DNA from: Natronorubrum texcoconense
GTDB lineage: Archaea; Halobacteriota; Halobacteria; Halobacteriales; Natrialbaceae
Direction of reading: 5' to 3'
Length of the DNA: 64,000 nt
Assembly: GCF_900100335.1 (NCBI RefSeq)
Contig: NZ_FNFE01000008.1
Coordinates: forward strand, 144,818 to 208,817
Position numbers and translations under genes: made by a program. The notes beneath the pieces are model-generated. The model was not told the DNA's origin. It saw only the letters and a program-made list of their open reading frames with translations, and searched no databases. Positions 30,883 to 40,258 of this stretch are shown one piece after another (the first letter of the stretch is position 1; each line of letters opens with the position of its first letter).

Positions 30883-33723
30883 ATGAGTGAGGGCGACGTC
30901 GCGGCGTTTACGCACCTCGGACCGACGGTTCGCGGGGCGCTCTCCGAGCGCGGCTTTTCGACGCCAACGGCACCGCAGCGACTGGCGATTCCGCCGCTGT
31001 CGGCCGGCGAGCACACGCTCGTGATCGCACCCACGGGGAGTGGCAAGACCGAGACGGCGATGTTGCCCGTTTTCGATCACCTCGTGGCAGAGGATGGCCC
31101 TCCGGAGGGCTTTGCTGCGCTCTACGTGACTCCCCTGCGAGCGCTCAACCGAGACATGCGCGAACGTCTCGAGTGGTGGGGCGAGTATCTGGATCTCGAG
31201 GTGGACGTCCGTCACGGCGACACGACCCAGTATCAGCGGGGCAAGCAGGCGAAGAATCCGCCGGACGTGCTGGTCACGACGCCGGAGACGCTGCAGGCGA
31301 TGCTCACCGGCGAACGGCTGCGGGAGGCGTTAGTCGACGTCTCCCACGTCGTGATCGACGAGGTCCACGAACTCGCAGCCTCCAAGCGGGGGGCACAGCT
31401 GGCGATCGGCCTCGAGCGTCTGGAGGACCTCGCGGACGGGATCCAGCGGATCGGCCTCTCGGCGACCGTCGGCGATCCTGGCGAGGTCGGGCAGTTCCTG
31501 ACGGGCGGGCGGCCCTGCGAGATCCGGGAGATCGACGTCGGCAGCAACGTCGACGTCACCGTCTGCCAGCCCGAAACCACCGAGGAAGACGACCGGCTCT
31601 CGGGCGAACTGATGACCGAAGCGGACACGGCCAGCCACGTTCGGCTGATCCGCGACCTGGTAGCGGACCACGAGTCGACGCTGATATTCGTCAACACGCG
31701 ACAGACGGCGGAGGCGCTGGGGTCGCGATTCACCGAACTCGAGCTGCCGATCGGCGTCCACCACGGCTCGCTGTCGAAGGAGGCCCGGATCGACGTCGAG
31801 GACCGATTCAAGTCGGGCGAACTGGACGGGCTGCTCTGTACGTCCTCGATGGAGTTAGGGATCGACGTCGGCCGGGTCGATCACGTGGTCCAGTACAAGA
31901 GCCCGCGACAGGTGACGCGACTGCTCCAGCGAATCGGTCGCGCGGGGCACCGCCAGGACGAGGTCTCGAGCGGCACTATCGTCACGACCCGACCCGACGA
32001 CACGTTCGAGGCGCTCGCGATCGCTCGGCGCGCCCGCGACGGCGAGGTCGAACCGGCCGCGATCCACGAGGGCAGTCTGGACGTCGTCGCGAACCAGATT
32101 CCGGGATTCGTCCAGAGCCGCGGTGCGACGCCGCTCCGGGAGGCCTACGAGACCGTCACGCGCGCGTACCCGTTCAGGAACCTTCCCGAGGAGACGTTCC
32201 GCGAGGTCGTCTCGGAGCTCCACCGCAACCGAATCGTCTGGTTCGACGAGGCCGACGACCGACTCGAGACGACCGGCGGCACCTGGCAGTACGTCTACGC
32301 AAATCTCTCGATGATCCCCGACGAGGAGACGTACGAGGTCCACGACATCGCCTCGGGTGGTCAGATCGGGACCTTGGACGAGCGGTTCGTGGTTAACTTC
32401 GCCCAACCGGGCGAGGTGTTCATCCAGCGCGGCGAGATGTGGCGTATCGCCGAGATCGACGACGAGGAGGGACGGGTCAAGGTGAGTCCGATCGAGGACC
32501 CCGCCGGCGAGGTGCCGTCGTGGATCGGCCAGGAGATCCCCGTTCCGGCGGCTGTGGCGGGTGAAGTCGGCGAAATTCGGGGGGTGGCCGAGCCACAGCT
32601 CTCGGCGGGGGCCGACGCCGCCGCGGTCGGTCGCGAGTTGGCACACCGATATCCCGCGGACGACTACACGCTCACCGAGGCCTGCGACCAACTCGAGCGG
32701 CAGATCGAATCCGAGGCGCCGATGCCGACGGCGGACCGACTCGTCCTCGAGCGCCAGGGCCGGTCCGTCGTCCTGAACGCGCCGTTCGGCCACACGGCCA
32801 ACGAGACGCTCGGACGGGTGATCTCGGCGCTTCTGGGACAGCAGTCGGGCTCGTCGGTGGGGCTCGAGACGGACCCCTACCGGATCGAACTCGAGGTACC
32901 GAACTCGGTCGCGACGAGCGACGTGCTGTCGGTGCTCGAGGAGACCGATCCCGGCCACGTCGAGGCCATCGTGGAACTCGGGCTCAAGAACTCGGACGCG
33001 CTCGCCTTCCGACTGGCGCAGGTCTCGGCGAAGTTCGGCGCGCTCAAACGCTGGGAGGCCAGCGGGTCGGGGCGGATTTCGAACGACCGACTGCTCGCGG
33101 CGCTCGAGGACACCCCGATGTACCAGGAGTCGATCCGCGAGGTGTTCCACGAGGATCTGGACGTCGAGCGGGCGAGCGCCGTGCTCGAGGGGATCCAGTC
33201 GGGCGAGATCGAACTCGTGACCCACCGGGGCCGAACGCCGGTCGGACAGGGAGGTCGCTCCTCGAGCGGGAAGGAACTGCTGGCGCCGGAGAACGCGGAC
33301 GCGAGCGTCATCAACACCGTCCGGGAGCGGATCCAGAACGATCGGATCATCCTGCTCTGTACGCACTGCACGGAGTGGAAGGTGAAGACGAAGGTCAAGC
33401 GGGTCCGCGACCAGCCCGAGTGTCCCGACTGCGGTTCGACCCGGATCGCTTCGCTGAATCCGTGGGCCGACGAGGTCGTACAGGCGGTTCGTGCCGAGGA
33501 GAAAGACGAGGAGCAGGCGGCGATGACCGAACGGGCGTATCGCAGCGCCGGACTGGTCCAGAGCCACGGGAAGCAGGCCGTGATCGCGATGGCCGCCCGC
33601 GGCGTCGGGCCGCACAACGCCGCCCGGATCATCAACAAGCTCCGGGAAAACGAGGACGAGTTCTATCGCGACATCCTCTCGAAGGAGCGAGAGTACGCGC
33701 GAACCCAGTCGTTCTGGGACTGA
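30883..33723 (+). CDS. lhr: Lhr-type ATP-dependent DNA/RNA helicase
   Basis: 946-aa superfamily 2 helicase. Motif I APTGSGKTE (GSGKT 52-56), motif Ib TTPETLQAML, motif II DEVH (159-162), motif III GLSATVGDP, motif IV/V region LIFVNTRQTAE and CTSSMELGIDVGRVD, motif VI QRIGRAGHR. The Lhr winged-helix and beta-barrel domains follow. A C-terminal zinc cluster is visible: C826 and C829 (CTHCTEW) with C847 and C850 (CPDC). Lhr enzymes are 3'-5' translocating helicases implicated in DNA repair and restart; the haloarchaeal form is this length. Probably a housekeeping gene. Confidence 0.93.
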   Translation: MSEGDVAAFTHLGPTVRGALSERGFSTPTAPQRLAIPPLSAGEHTLVIAPTGSGKTETAMLPVFDHLVAEDGPPEGFAALYVTPLRALNRDMRERLEWWGEYLDLEVDVRHGDTTQYQRGKQAKNPPDVLVTTPETLQAMLTGERLREALVDVSHVVIDEVHELAASKRGAQLAIGLERLEDLADGIQRIGLSATVGDPGEVGQFLTGGRPCEIREIDVGSNVDVTVCQPETTEEDDRLSGELMTEADTASHVRLIRDLVADHESTLIFVNTRQTAEALGSRFTELELPIGVHHGSLSKEARIDVEDRFKSGELDGLLCTSSMELGIDVGRVDHVVQYKSPRQVTRLLQRIGRAGHRQDEVSSGTIVTTRPDDTFEALAIARRARDGEVEPAAIHEGSLDVVANQIPGFVQSRGATPLREAYETVTRAYPFRNLPEETFREVVSELHRNRIVWFDEADDRLETTGGTWQYVYANLSMIPDEETYEVHDIASGGQIGTLDERFVVNFAQPGEVFIQRGEMWRIAEIDDEEGRVKVSPIEDPAGEVPSWIGQEIPVPAAVAGEVGEIRGVAEPQLSAGADAAAVGRELAHRYPADDYTLTEACDQLERQIESEAPMPTADRLVLERQGRSVVLNAPFGHTANETLGRVISALLGQQSGSSVGLETDPYRIELEVPNSVATSDVLSVLEETDPGHVEAIVELGLKNSDALAFRLAQVSAKFGALKRWEASGSGRISNDRLLAALEDTPMYQESIREVFHEDLDVERASAVLEGIQSGEIELVTHRGRTPVGQGGRSSSGKELLAPENADASVINTVRERIQNDRIILLCTHCTEWKVKTKVKRVRDQPECPDCGSTRIASLNPWADEVVQAVRAEEKDEEQAAMTERAYRSAGLVQSHGKQAVIAMAARGVGPHNAARIINKLRENEDEFYRDILSKEREYARTQSFWD

Positions 33724-33921
33724 TACGACCTGCGTGGGACTGATACGGTCTGGCTGTACCCCTTTTCCGACACAACCCAGGACGGTCGCAGCGACACCGG
33801 AACTGACGCACTGCGGCCTGTCTAAAGCGGCCGTTTTCCGGGGTCTTGCTCGTGTTCGTTTCGGCGGTCTCTCATTTCGTCTCGCCCGCCGGACGCCGCT
33901 TTCACGAACCCAGTTCTTATA

Positions 33922-36072
33922 ATGACGACTGGCCAACTACGCGCAATGGAATCCGGTCCGTCCTCGTCGTCCCCGTCCGAAGAGCCGGACCTCGACGAGC
34001 CGGCGAACGGCTTCGAGCTGGGATCGCTTCTCGCGGCGGCAGACATCGCGGGCTTTCGCGCCCGCTTGGACGGTACGATCGTCGACGTCACCGACGCGTT
34101 CGCGTCGCTGACCGGCTACAGTCGTTCGGATCTCCTCGGTACGTCGTTCTCTGACGTTGTGGCGGACGACGAACCGTCCCTCGAATCCCTCGTCGCCGGC
34201 GAGGATGGGCAGCCGATTTCTACGACCCTCTCGATTCGGACGAAAGCAGGGAGCGTCGACTCCCGAGTCGTCCACCTCGAGCACCTCGAGTCCGACGGGG
34301 AGGAGCCGCGGATCGCGGGTATCGTCGACGGCCGACCGGGCGCGACGGGGTCAGGGTCGGAGTCGGAATTGGAGTCGAAGTCGGAAGCGGGCTCGGAGTC
34401 GGAGTCGGAAGCGGGCTCGGAGTCGGCGGTAGGATCAGGATCGGATAGCGGACTCACGTACGGCCGAACGTTTCAGGCGCTCGCCGACGCGCTTCCCGAC
34501 GGGATTATCGTTCTCGACACAACTAGCGAGATCCAGTACGCCAACCCCGCCATCGAGCGCATTCTCGGCCATTCGCCGGACGAACTCCTCGGTTCGAGCA
34601 AGGTCAACATCATTCCGCCGCGGCTTCGGCAGACACATCTCGACGCGCTGCAGCGATACCTCGAGACCGGTGAGCGAAATCTGAACTGGACCTACGTCGA
34701 ACTGCCGGGCCAGCACAAAGCGGGCCACGAGGTGCCCCTCGGCGTCTCACTCAACGATTTCACGTACGACGGCGACCGCTACTTCGTGGGGCTGTTCCGG
34801 GATATCTCTCCGCGAAAGGAGGCCGAGGAGACGCTCACGGCCAAGGTCGCCCAACTCGAGTCGGTCGCCTACCTCGGACGGCACGCACTCGAGAACACGG
34901 ATACCGAGGAGTTGGCCGACAAAGCGGCCGAGCTAGTCACGACGGCCCTCGACGTCGAGTGCTGTGGGGTGTTCGAGCGGACGCCGACCGCTCCCGAGCG
35001 CCGGTTTCGGGTCCGTTCACAGGTCGGCTGTGCGGACCCGCTCATCGACAGCGAAACGCGTCGCTCGAGCGAGAGCAGTTCGCTGGCGGCGGTAACTCTC
35101 GACGCGAGTGAGCCCGTAATCATCGAAGCGTTCGGGACGGACACACAGATCGCCGACACGACGGGACTGACTGAGGCCGGCGTCCGAAGCGGTATCGGCG
35201 TGACCATCGGGCCGCTGAACGATCCCTGGGGGATCCTCACCGTCTACGATACGGAGTCTCGGGAGTTCGCGGAGCACGACGTCGACTTCCTCGAGAGCGT
35301 CGCGACGATCATCGCGACGGCGATCGAACGCCAGTCCTACGAGCGCCGATTGAGCGACACCGTCGACGAACTCGAGGAGTCGAACGAACGGTTAGAGCAG
35401 TTCGCCTACGCCGCGTCGCACGATCTCCAGGAGCCGCTGCGGATGGTCTCGAGCTACCTCCAGTTGCTCGAGGGGCGCTACGCGGACGAGCTCGATTCGG
35501 ACGCGGAGGAGTTCATCGACTACGCCGTCGACGGCGCCGAGCGAATGCGGTCGATGATCGACGGCCTGCTCGCGTACTCCCGCATCGACTCCCAGGGGGA
35601 CCCGTTCGAGCCCGTGGAGTTGGACGCGCTGCTCGAGGACGTCCTGACGGACCTGCAGGTGATGATCGAGCAACAGGACGCCGAGATTACCGCGGAGTCG
35701 CTGCCGGAGGTACACGGCGACGCGAATCAGCTTCGACAGCTGTTCCAGAACCTGCTGTCGAACGCGATCGAGTATTCGGGCGACGAGCCGCCGCGGGTTC
35801 GGATCGAGGCCGAGCGAACCGGCGACGTCTGGACGCTGTCGGTGCACGACGAGGGGATCGGGATCGATCCCGACGACTCCGAACGGATCTTCCAAGTGTT
35901 CCAGCGGCTACACAGCCGCCAGGAGTACGACGGCATGGGGATCGGGCTCGCGCTCTGTCGGCGCATCGTCGAGCGCCACGGCGGCGAGATCTGGGTCGAG
36001 TCCGAGGCCGGGGAAGGGGCGACGTTTTCGTTTACGCTGCCGCGCCACCGGCCGGCCGAGGGGCTTCGATAG
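33922..36072 (+). CDS. PAS-PAS-GAF sensor histidine kinase
   Basis: 716 aa, no clear membrane segment. Domains: PAS (~35-135, FRARLDGTIVDVTDAFASLT), an acidic linker of Glu/Ser repeats (about residues 148-175, SESESEAGSESE), PAS (~182-300, LPDGIIVLDTTSEIQYANPA), GAF (~315-470), HisKA with His 500 in YAASHDLQEPLRM, and an HATPase domain with N box LRQLFQNLLSNAIEYS, G1 DEGIGIDPDD and G2 GMGIGLALCRRIVE. The cognate regulator is not adjacent, typical of haloarchaeal orphan kinases. ATG at 33922; an alternative ATG eight codons later exists. Confidence 0.92.
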   Translation: MTTGQLRAMESGPSSSSPSEEPDLDEPANGFELGSLLAAADIAGFRARLDGTIVDVTDAFASLTGYSRSDLLGTSFSDVVADDEPSLESLVAGEDGQPISTTLSIRTKAGSVDSRVVHLEHLESDGEEPRIAGIVDGRPGATGSGSESELESKSEAGSESESEAGSESAVGSGSDSGLTYGRTFQALADALPDGIIVLDTTSEIQYANPAIERILGHSPDELLGSSKVNIIPPRLRQTHLDALQRYLETGERNLNWTYVELPGQHKAGHEVPLGVSLNDFTYDGDRYFVGLFRDISPRKEAEETLTAKVAQLESVAYLGRHALENTDTEELADKAAELVTTALDVECCGVFERTPTAPERRFRVRSQVGCADPLIDSETRRSSESSSLAAVTLDASEPVIIEAFGTDTQIADTTGLTEAGVRSGIGVTIGPLNDPWGILTVYDTESREFAEHDVDFLESVATIIATAIERQSYERRLSDTVDELEESNERLEQFAYAASHDLQEPLRMVSSYLQLLEGRYADELDSDAEEFIDYAVDGAERMRSMIDGLLAYSRIDSQGDPFEPVELDALLEDVLTDLQVMIEQQDAEITAESLPEVHGDANQLRQLFQNLLSNAIEYSGDEPPRVRIEAERTGDVWTLSVHDEGIGIDPDDSERIFQVFQRLHSRQEYDGMGIGLALCRRIVERHGGEIWVESEAGEGATFSFTLPRHRPAEGLR

Positions 36073-36221
36073 GGGTCGGTTCGTTTGGAGTGCGTGCGCG
36101 AGTTTTCCGTCGCGCATCACCGTCTTTTGCCGTCACAATCCGCGTTGCGCTCCGTCTCGCGTCTCTCACGCCGCTGCAGTCCACCGTAACGGCCATACGA
36201 ATCGGTCACGTGGGTTGGCCC

Positions 36222-37019
36222 ATGAACTTCGCGCCGGGAGCCTGGAAGTACGCGATTCTCCCGTTGCTCGCCGCGCCGTTCGCGTTCGTCTTCAGCGTGA
36301 CGGCGAGTATTTTTGCACTCGCGCTCGGTGCCGGAACGCTCGCGTTCTTCCGCGATCCGGAACGAACGCCGCCGCCGACGGGCGTGGTCTCGCCGGCCGA
36401 CGGAAACGTCTCCGTGCTCCGCGAGGAGGGCGACCGCGTGCGGCTGGGGGTCTTCATGAACGTCTGGCACGTCCACGTCGTCCGCGCGCCGTTCGCCGCG
36501 TCGGTGACCGACGTCGAGCACGTCTCCGGGGCGAACCGGCCCGCCTTCTCGAAGGACTCGGATCGGAACGAGCGCGTGCACGTGCGGTGTGAAACCGAGT
36601 CGTCGAACCTGCCGGCCTCTGAGTCGTCTGAGGGAATGGGGAATGAGAGTGGTGACGACGATTCGGTCGCCGATGACCCGCACGCGAAAGCCGACCAGCC
36701 GCCGAGCAACGCCGAGGTGACGCTGATCGCCGGCGCGTTCGCCCGTCGGATTCACCCCTACGCCGAGCGCGGCGACGAACTCGAGCGGGGCGACCGAATC
36801 GGGCATATCGCCTTCGGCAGTCGGGTGGACCTCCTGTTTCCGCCCGGGGTGGCACTCGAGGATATCGACGTCGAAATCGGGGACGCGATGACGGCCGGGG
36901 AGACGGTGGTGCTCGAGGCCGAGACGCCGGTCGGCGGGGAGATCGATTTCGGGGCGGCGTCGGATGTCGATCTCGACCGTGGCGACCTTGGTGGTGAGGG
37001 CGACGACCCAAACGTATAG
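36222..37019 (+). CDS. asd: Archaetidylserine (phosphatidylserine) decarboxylase proenzyme
   Basis: 265 aa. It makes archaetidylethanolamine lipids by decarboxylation. The N-terminus has two membrane-active helices (KYAILPLLAAPFAFVFSV and ASIFALALGAGTLAFFRDPE). The core contains GVVSPADGNVSVL, MNVWHVHVVRAPF and the autocleavage site GHIAFGSRVDLLFP, where Ser 200 would give the pyruvoyl group. A Ser/Glu/Asp-rich insert (~125-165) is a haloarchaeal oddity. The ATG at 36222 is chosen; an upstream frame from 36090 looks non-coding. No pgsA or serine transferase is adjacent. Confidence 0.92.
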   Translation: MNFAPGAWKYAILPLLAAPFAFVFSVTASIFALALGAGTLAFFRDPERTPPPTGVVSPADGNVSVLREEGDRVRLGVFMNVWHVHVVRAPFAASVTDVEHVSGANRPAFSKDSDRNERVHVRCETESSNLPASESSEGMGNESGDDDSVADDPHAKADQPPSNAEVTLIAGAFARRIHPYAERGDELERGDRIGHIAFGSRVDLLFPPGVALEDIDVEIGDAMTAGETVVLEAETPVGGEIDFGAASDVDLDRGDLGGEGDDPNV

Positions 37020-37259
37020 CACAACCGTTACTTCTCTGTCAGACTCGACGATGATCCGAGAGTCGCCATCAGTGACCGTCCGGACGAGGTTCGCGAACAG
37101 TTTGTGTCTGCATCTGTCCAGAGTCGTGCTGTAAAACGCGATAGAAAAGCCACGCTGACGTTCGTGAGGACGAAACCGTGAGTACCTAAAGCGGAACTGT
37201 GCCAATCGGCTCAGTCGTAGAGACAGTCGTCGGTCTCGGCAAACAGTAGAGAGTAGTCG

Positions 37260-37316
37260 CTGAACGCCACTGCACAACTGCCGTGCGATCAGGTGTGCAG
37301 TGAGTTTGATTTACTA
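37260..37316. mobile_element. Internally deleted MITE copy
   Basis: GCCACTGCA, then GCGATCAGGTGTGCAGTGA, then GATTTACTA occur in the same order as in the 80-bp MITE (GCCACTGCA, GCGATCAGGTGTGCAATGA, GTTGTTACTA) with the middle arm missing. Boundaries approximate. Confidence 0.45.
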
Positions 37317-37380
37317 TCCAACATGATATTTCATGATGAAGGAAATGTGCCTGGTACAATTTGAATACAATCTCATAGAA

Positions 37381-37388
37381 TTATATAC
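37381..37388 (+). promoter_or_regulatory. TATA box of the lipoprotein gene
   Basis: TTATATAC is centred about 26 nt before the ATG at 37410, matching a leaderless transcript. Confidence 0.6.
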
Positions 37389-37409
37389 GCTGCCCCGATT
37401 ATTAACTGT

Positions 37410-38234
37410 ATGAGACGTAGAGGGGTGCTTACTGCAGGAGGGGCCTCGTTGGTGGCGGGGCTTGCTGGTTGTACCGGAGGTATGGACGATAGTAGTGAGG
37501 ACGATACGGCGAATGACGATACAGCGAGTAGCAGTGGTCCCGATGGAGACCGGTCGGATGCCGATACACTACTCACAATCAGAGAGATCTCAGATCTCTA
37601 CGAACTCCCATTCGATGCCACTGTCGTCGGTGAATTCAATGGTGACGGGAGCACTGTGACTGATAGTTTTGCGCTCGAGTCGGGTCCCACGATACTCGCC
37701 TACGAGTTCGGAAGCGATACCGCACCCTTCTCAGTTGATCTCAATCGAACGGATGGCGATACGCTGTACAGCCACCCGGGTATTATCAGTAGAATGGGCG
37801 ACAGTGCCCCCGAGTTTTCGACTGGTTCTCCGATGGCCATGGCTGATGCTCGGGACTACGTCTTAGATATCGATGCAGATACTGACTGGAGTATACACGT
37901 CGCTCAACCTCGTGCACCTGCTGCAGAGATTCGAACGATGCCAGTTTCGACATCGGGTGCGGGCCGAGCAGTTGTCGGACCAATCGACGTTGCTGATCGC
38001 ATACGAGTTACCGGTGAGTTCAATCCTGCGGGCGACCTGGACTTCCTCACGGCTGTCGCCTTTCCCGAGGGCAATACAGACGACCCCGCATATGCCACAC
38101 CCATACTTTCACAAAGCGGCGATACTGGGTCTGAAATTGACGGCGAGCCGATCATCTTCGAGGGACTCACATGGGGAACCGCATGGGTATCAATCGGTGC
38201 GTTGGGAGACTGGTCCCTCGAATTTGAAGCGTAA
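37410..38234 (+). CDS. Tat lipoprotein of unknown function
   Basis: 274 aa. MRRRGVLTAGGASLVAGLAGC is a twin-arginine signal with lipobox Cys at residue 21, followed by an acidic linker (DDSSEDDTANDDTASS). The rest is beta-rich with no recognised motif (LYELPFDATVVGEFNGDGS, GPIDVADRIRVTGEFN, LTWGTAWVSIGALGDWSLE), compatible with a beta-sandwich. Codon usage is more AT-rich than neighbours, hinting at recent transfer. Monocistronic with its own promoter. Confidence 0.75.
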   Translation: MRRRGVLTAGGASLVAGLAGCTGGMDDSSEDDTANDDTASSSGPDGDRSDADTLLTIREISDLYELPFDATVVGEFNGDGSTVTDSFALESGPTILAYEFGSDTAPFSVDLNRTDGDTLYSHPGIISRMGDSAPEFSTGSPMAMADARDYVLDIDADTDWSIHVAQPRAPAAEIRTMPVSTSGAGRAVVGPIDVADRIRVTGEFNPAGDLDFLTAVAFPEGNTDDPAYATPILSQSGDTGSEIDGEPIIFEGLTWGTAWVSIGALGDWSLEFEA

Positions 38235-38446
38235 GCTCGAGTTCACCTCACACGCTGATTCTCAGCTTCGAACTGACCGGCCTCCGATTTCGCGTGTTCT
38301 TCCGAGAGGCGAGTTAGTTCCTCCACATTTCGAGTCCGATTCCGGTGATCGGGCGCTCGAGGACTGTCGATGGACTCGAGGACGAGTCGAACGCCTGATC
38401 GCTCGTCCGATGTGTGCGCTCGGGTGTGTTTTCGGGGGAGGTGTTT

Positions 38447-38764
38447 TTACTCGCAGATGTACCGCATCGTTTGATCGGTGACGGTCTCGATCAGCTCGGT
38501 GGTGACGCGAGCGACAGCCCGATCCACGTCGGTGGCCTGTAGCGAGACGACGGCCCACGGAGACACGAACGAGTCGCGATTGAGGGTTCCAGTTTCGAAC
38601 GCACCGGAGAGGGGAACGCTCTCGGCGTACTCTTTCGTCGTAATTCCGAGCGCGATGTACTGGTCCCCGGGAAACGGATGGGTCTCATCGCTGATGAGCA
38701 GATACGGCCGACGCGGCGTGTTGCCAAACGGGTCCGTTGCAACGACGACGCCGCGCTCGTGCAT
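38447..38764 (-). CDS. PemK/MazF-like toxin
   Basis: 105 aa. MHERGVVVATDPFGNTPRRP and YLLISDETHPFPGDQYIALG match the first strands of the PemK/MazF fold, which usually begins G-x-hydrophobic-hydrophobic ... RP-hydrophobic-L-hydrophobic-S. The C-terminus is VSLQATDVDRAVARVTTEL. MazF-type proteins are sequence-specific mRNA interferases. The start codon follows the TAA of the upstream winged-helix gene with no gap, so the pair is translationally coupled. The antitoxin would be that winged-helix protein rather than an AbrB or RHH type. Confidence 0.75.
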   Translation of the reverse strand: MHERGVVVATDPFGNTPRRPYLLISDETHPFPGDQYIALGITTKEYAESVPLSGAFETGTLNRDSFVSPWAVVSLQATDVDRAVARVTTELIETVTDQTMRYICE

Positions 38765-39145
38765 TTACCGCTCCTCCGACGACTCGTCGTCCGCCGCTTG
38801 CTCATCGAGATCGGGGAGGTCGTCGTCCCAGTCCGGATTCTGATCATAGTAGTCGCCTTCGAACTGTTCGGCGACGGTCTGGAGACCGATGACGCTCGCC
38901 GTGTGGGCGTCGTAGGCCTCCGGGTTGATCGCCCAATACTGGCCCTTGTGACGAACGAGTCCGCGACTCTCGAGTCGGCTCAGCGTGGTTCCGACGCTCC
39001 CGCGCGGGATCTCGAGTTCCTCCGTGAGTTCACCGGCCCGGTAGCCCGTTTCGGGGTGGGTCGCGAGGAATTCGAGGATCTGACGCACGTTCGTGTTCTC
39101 GTCGGGGAGATCGGTCGGCCGGTAGTTCTCGTAATCGACGGGCAT
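38765..39145 (-). CDS. Winged-helix regulator, candidate antitoxin
   Basis: 126 aa. The winged helix is residues ~15-80: NTNVRQILEFLATHPETGYR, AGELTEELEIPRGSVGTTLS, LESRGLVRHKGQYWAINPEA. The C-terminal 45 residues are strongly acidic (YYDQNPDWDDDLPDLDEQAA), a plausible toxin-binding tail. It is followed without a gap by the PemK-like gene. Upstream are TGTAAC (39147-39152) and GTTACA (39169-39174) half-sites, and just beyond them a MITE. Confidence 0.75.
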   Translation of the reverse strand: MPVDYENYRPTDLPDENTNVRQILEFLATHPETGYRAGELTEELEIPRGSVGTTLSRLESRGLVRHKGQYWAINPEAYDAHTASVIGLQTVAEQFEGDYYDQNPDWDDDLPDLDEQAADDESSEER

Positions 39146-39146
39146 G

Positions 39147-39329
39147 TGTAACTGATTTTGTTGGGTAAGTTACATTAGCCACTGGAAGTCAGTGCACACC
39201 CGATCGTACGACGGCTATGCGATCGGTGTGTAAACAGTTCCAGTTGTTACTATAGCAGCGCCGACCCGTACCCGCTGTCTGTAACATTAATCGCAACTTG
39301 TTAATATACGAGTTTCGTACTATGTTACA
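39147..39329. promoter_or_regulatory. Shared divergent control region with TGTAAC/GTTACA half-sites
   Basis: Each of the two divergent operons has an inverted pair: TGTAAC 39147-39152 with GTTACA 39169-39174 before the winged-helix/PemK operon, and TGTAAC 39280-39285 with GTTACA 39324-39329 before the double-wHTH operon. The second pair brackets the TATA box TTAATATA (39301-39308). A MITE (39176-39252) lies between. Binding by either regulator is inferred. Confidence 0.45.
39176..39252. mobile_element. Second MITE copy
   Basis: 77 bp, TAGCCACTGGAAGTCAGTGC to CAGTTGTTACTA, matching the reverse complement of the element at 9826-9905 along its length, with three bases fewer at one end. Palindromic with stem CGATCG-type arms. 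The base pair after it is TA; a clean left-hand TA duplication is not seen. Confidence 0.7.
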
Positions 39330-39331
39330 CA

Positions 39332-40258
39332 ATGCTTCGACGCATCGAACTCGAGGTCCTCGCTACCGTCGAACGCGGTGACACGATCTCCGAGCTCGCG
39401 ACGAAGCTCGACCATAGCGAGAGCTATCTCTCCCGGGCTGTCGCGGACCTCGTCGAGAAAGACCTCGTCTACACGGAACGCGACGGTCGCCGAAAACGGG
39501 TCGTTCCCTCCGGTAGCCGGGCCGTCGAAGTCTACCAAGACCTCGTCCGCCAGCACTCCCACATCGACTTCCCTGAGCTGTTGACCGGCAAGGCCCTCGA
39601 GGTACTCTACTATCTCGATCAGCCGCGAACCGTCTCCGAAATCGCCGACCAAAGCGAAAACTACCGTAACACGGTCAACCGAGTTTTAAAACGGCTTCGC
39701 GATCGTGGTCTCGTCGGCACGGACGACAGCCGATACGACTTCAACGCCGACTTCGACCGACTCAATGAATTCGCACGCGAATTGACGCACCATCTTCACC
39801 GACAGCGTCTCGAAGCGGTCGCCCCGAATGGCACGATTCTCTGGGAGGGTCACGATGAATTTCTCGCGCAGACAGCGACGGAGGTCGACGCGGAGAGCTT
39901 CCACGAAACCGGCCTCGCTCGGTTTGCGGCGTTCGACCTCCAGTTTCTGTTGACCCGCCACCGCTACTATCTCTACTCCGAGGACGTCGCGGGAATCTCG
40001 CCGGCGGAACTCTGCTGTCACACGCTGCTGATTGACAACGACACCCGCCACCGCTCGTACTGTCTCCTGTTGCTCATCCACGTCGATATCGACGAGAACG
40101 ACCTTCGAGAGCGAGCGGTGAAATACGGCCTCGAAGACGACACCGACGCCCTGCTCCGGTACCTCGAGACACACGGAGCGGTCGACGACGACCAGCTCCC
40201 GGAGTGGGACGATTTCCAGGAGCTGGCGGCTGACTACGAGGTGCCACTACCCAAATGA
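39332..40258 (+). CDS. Double winged-helix regulator, candidate antitoxin
   Basis: 308 aa. Two winged helices: residues 1-70 (LEVLATVERGDTISELATKL, SESYLSRAVADLVEKDLVYT, RDGRRKRVVP) and ~85-145 (KALEVLYYLDQPRTVSEIAD, NTVNRVLKRLRDRGLVGTDD). A C-terminal ~150-residue domain follows (ILWEGHDEFLAQTATEV, FAAFDLQFLLTRHRYYLYSE). The stop overlaps the ATG of the nucleotidyltransferase gene (ATGA). In AbiE-type toxin-antitoxin systems, a wHTH protein precedes a nucleotidyltransferase toxin in just this way, but sequence similarity to AbiEi cannot be checked here. Promoter TTAATATA at 39301. Confidence 0.8.
   Translation: MLRRIELEVLATVERGDTISELATKLDHSESYLSRAVADLVEKDLVYTERDGRRKRVVPSGSRAVEVYQDLVRQHSHIDFPELLTGKALEVLYYLDQPRTVSEIADQSENYRNTVNRVLKRLRDRGLVGTDDSRYDFNADFDRLNEFARELTHHLHRQRLEAVAPNGTILWEGHDEFLAQTATEVDAESFHETGLARFAAFDLQFLLTRHRYYLYSEDVAGISPAELCCHTLLIDNDTRHRSYCLLLLIHVDIDENDLRERAVKYGLEDDTDALLRYLETHGAVDDDQLPEWDDFQELAADYEVPLPK

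Larger units (their letters stand above)
37020..37409. other. Intergenic region with MITE relic and promoter
   Basis: 390 bp with no frame of quality. It contains the shortened MITE at 37260-37316 and the promoter at 37381, both listed separately. Base composition turns AT-rich after 37300. Confidence 0.5.

Noticed and set aside
31855..33936. 693-codon open frame antisense to the helicase
   Set aside because: Shadow frame of a strong gene; GC-rich DNA commonly leaves antisense frames open and no domain is readable.
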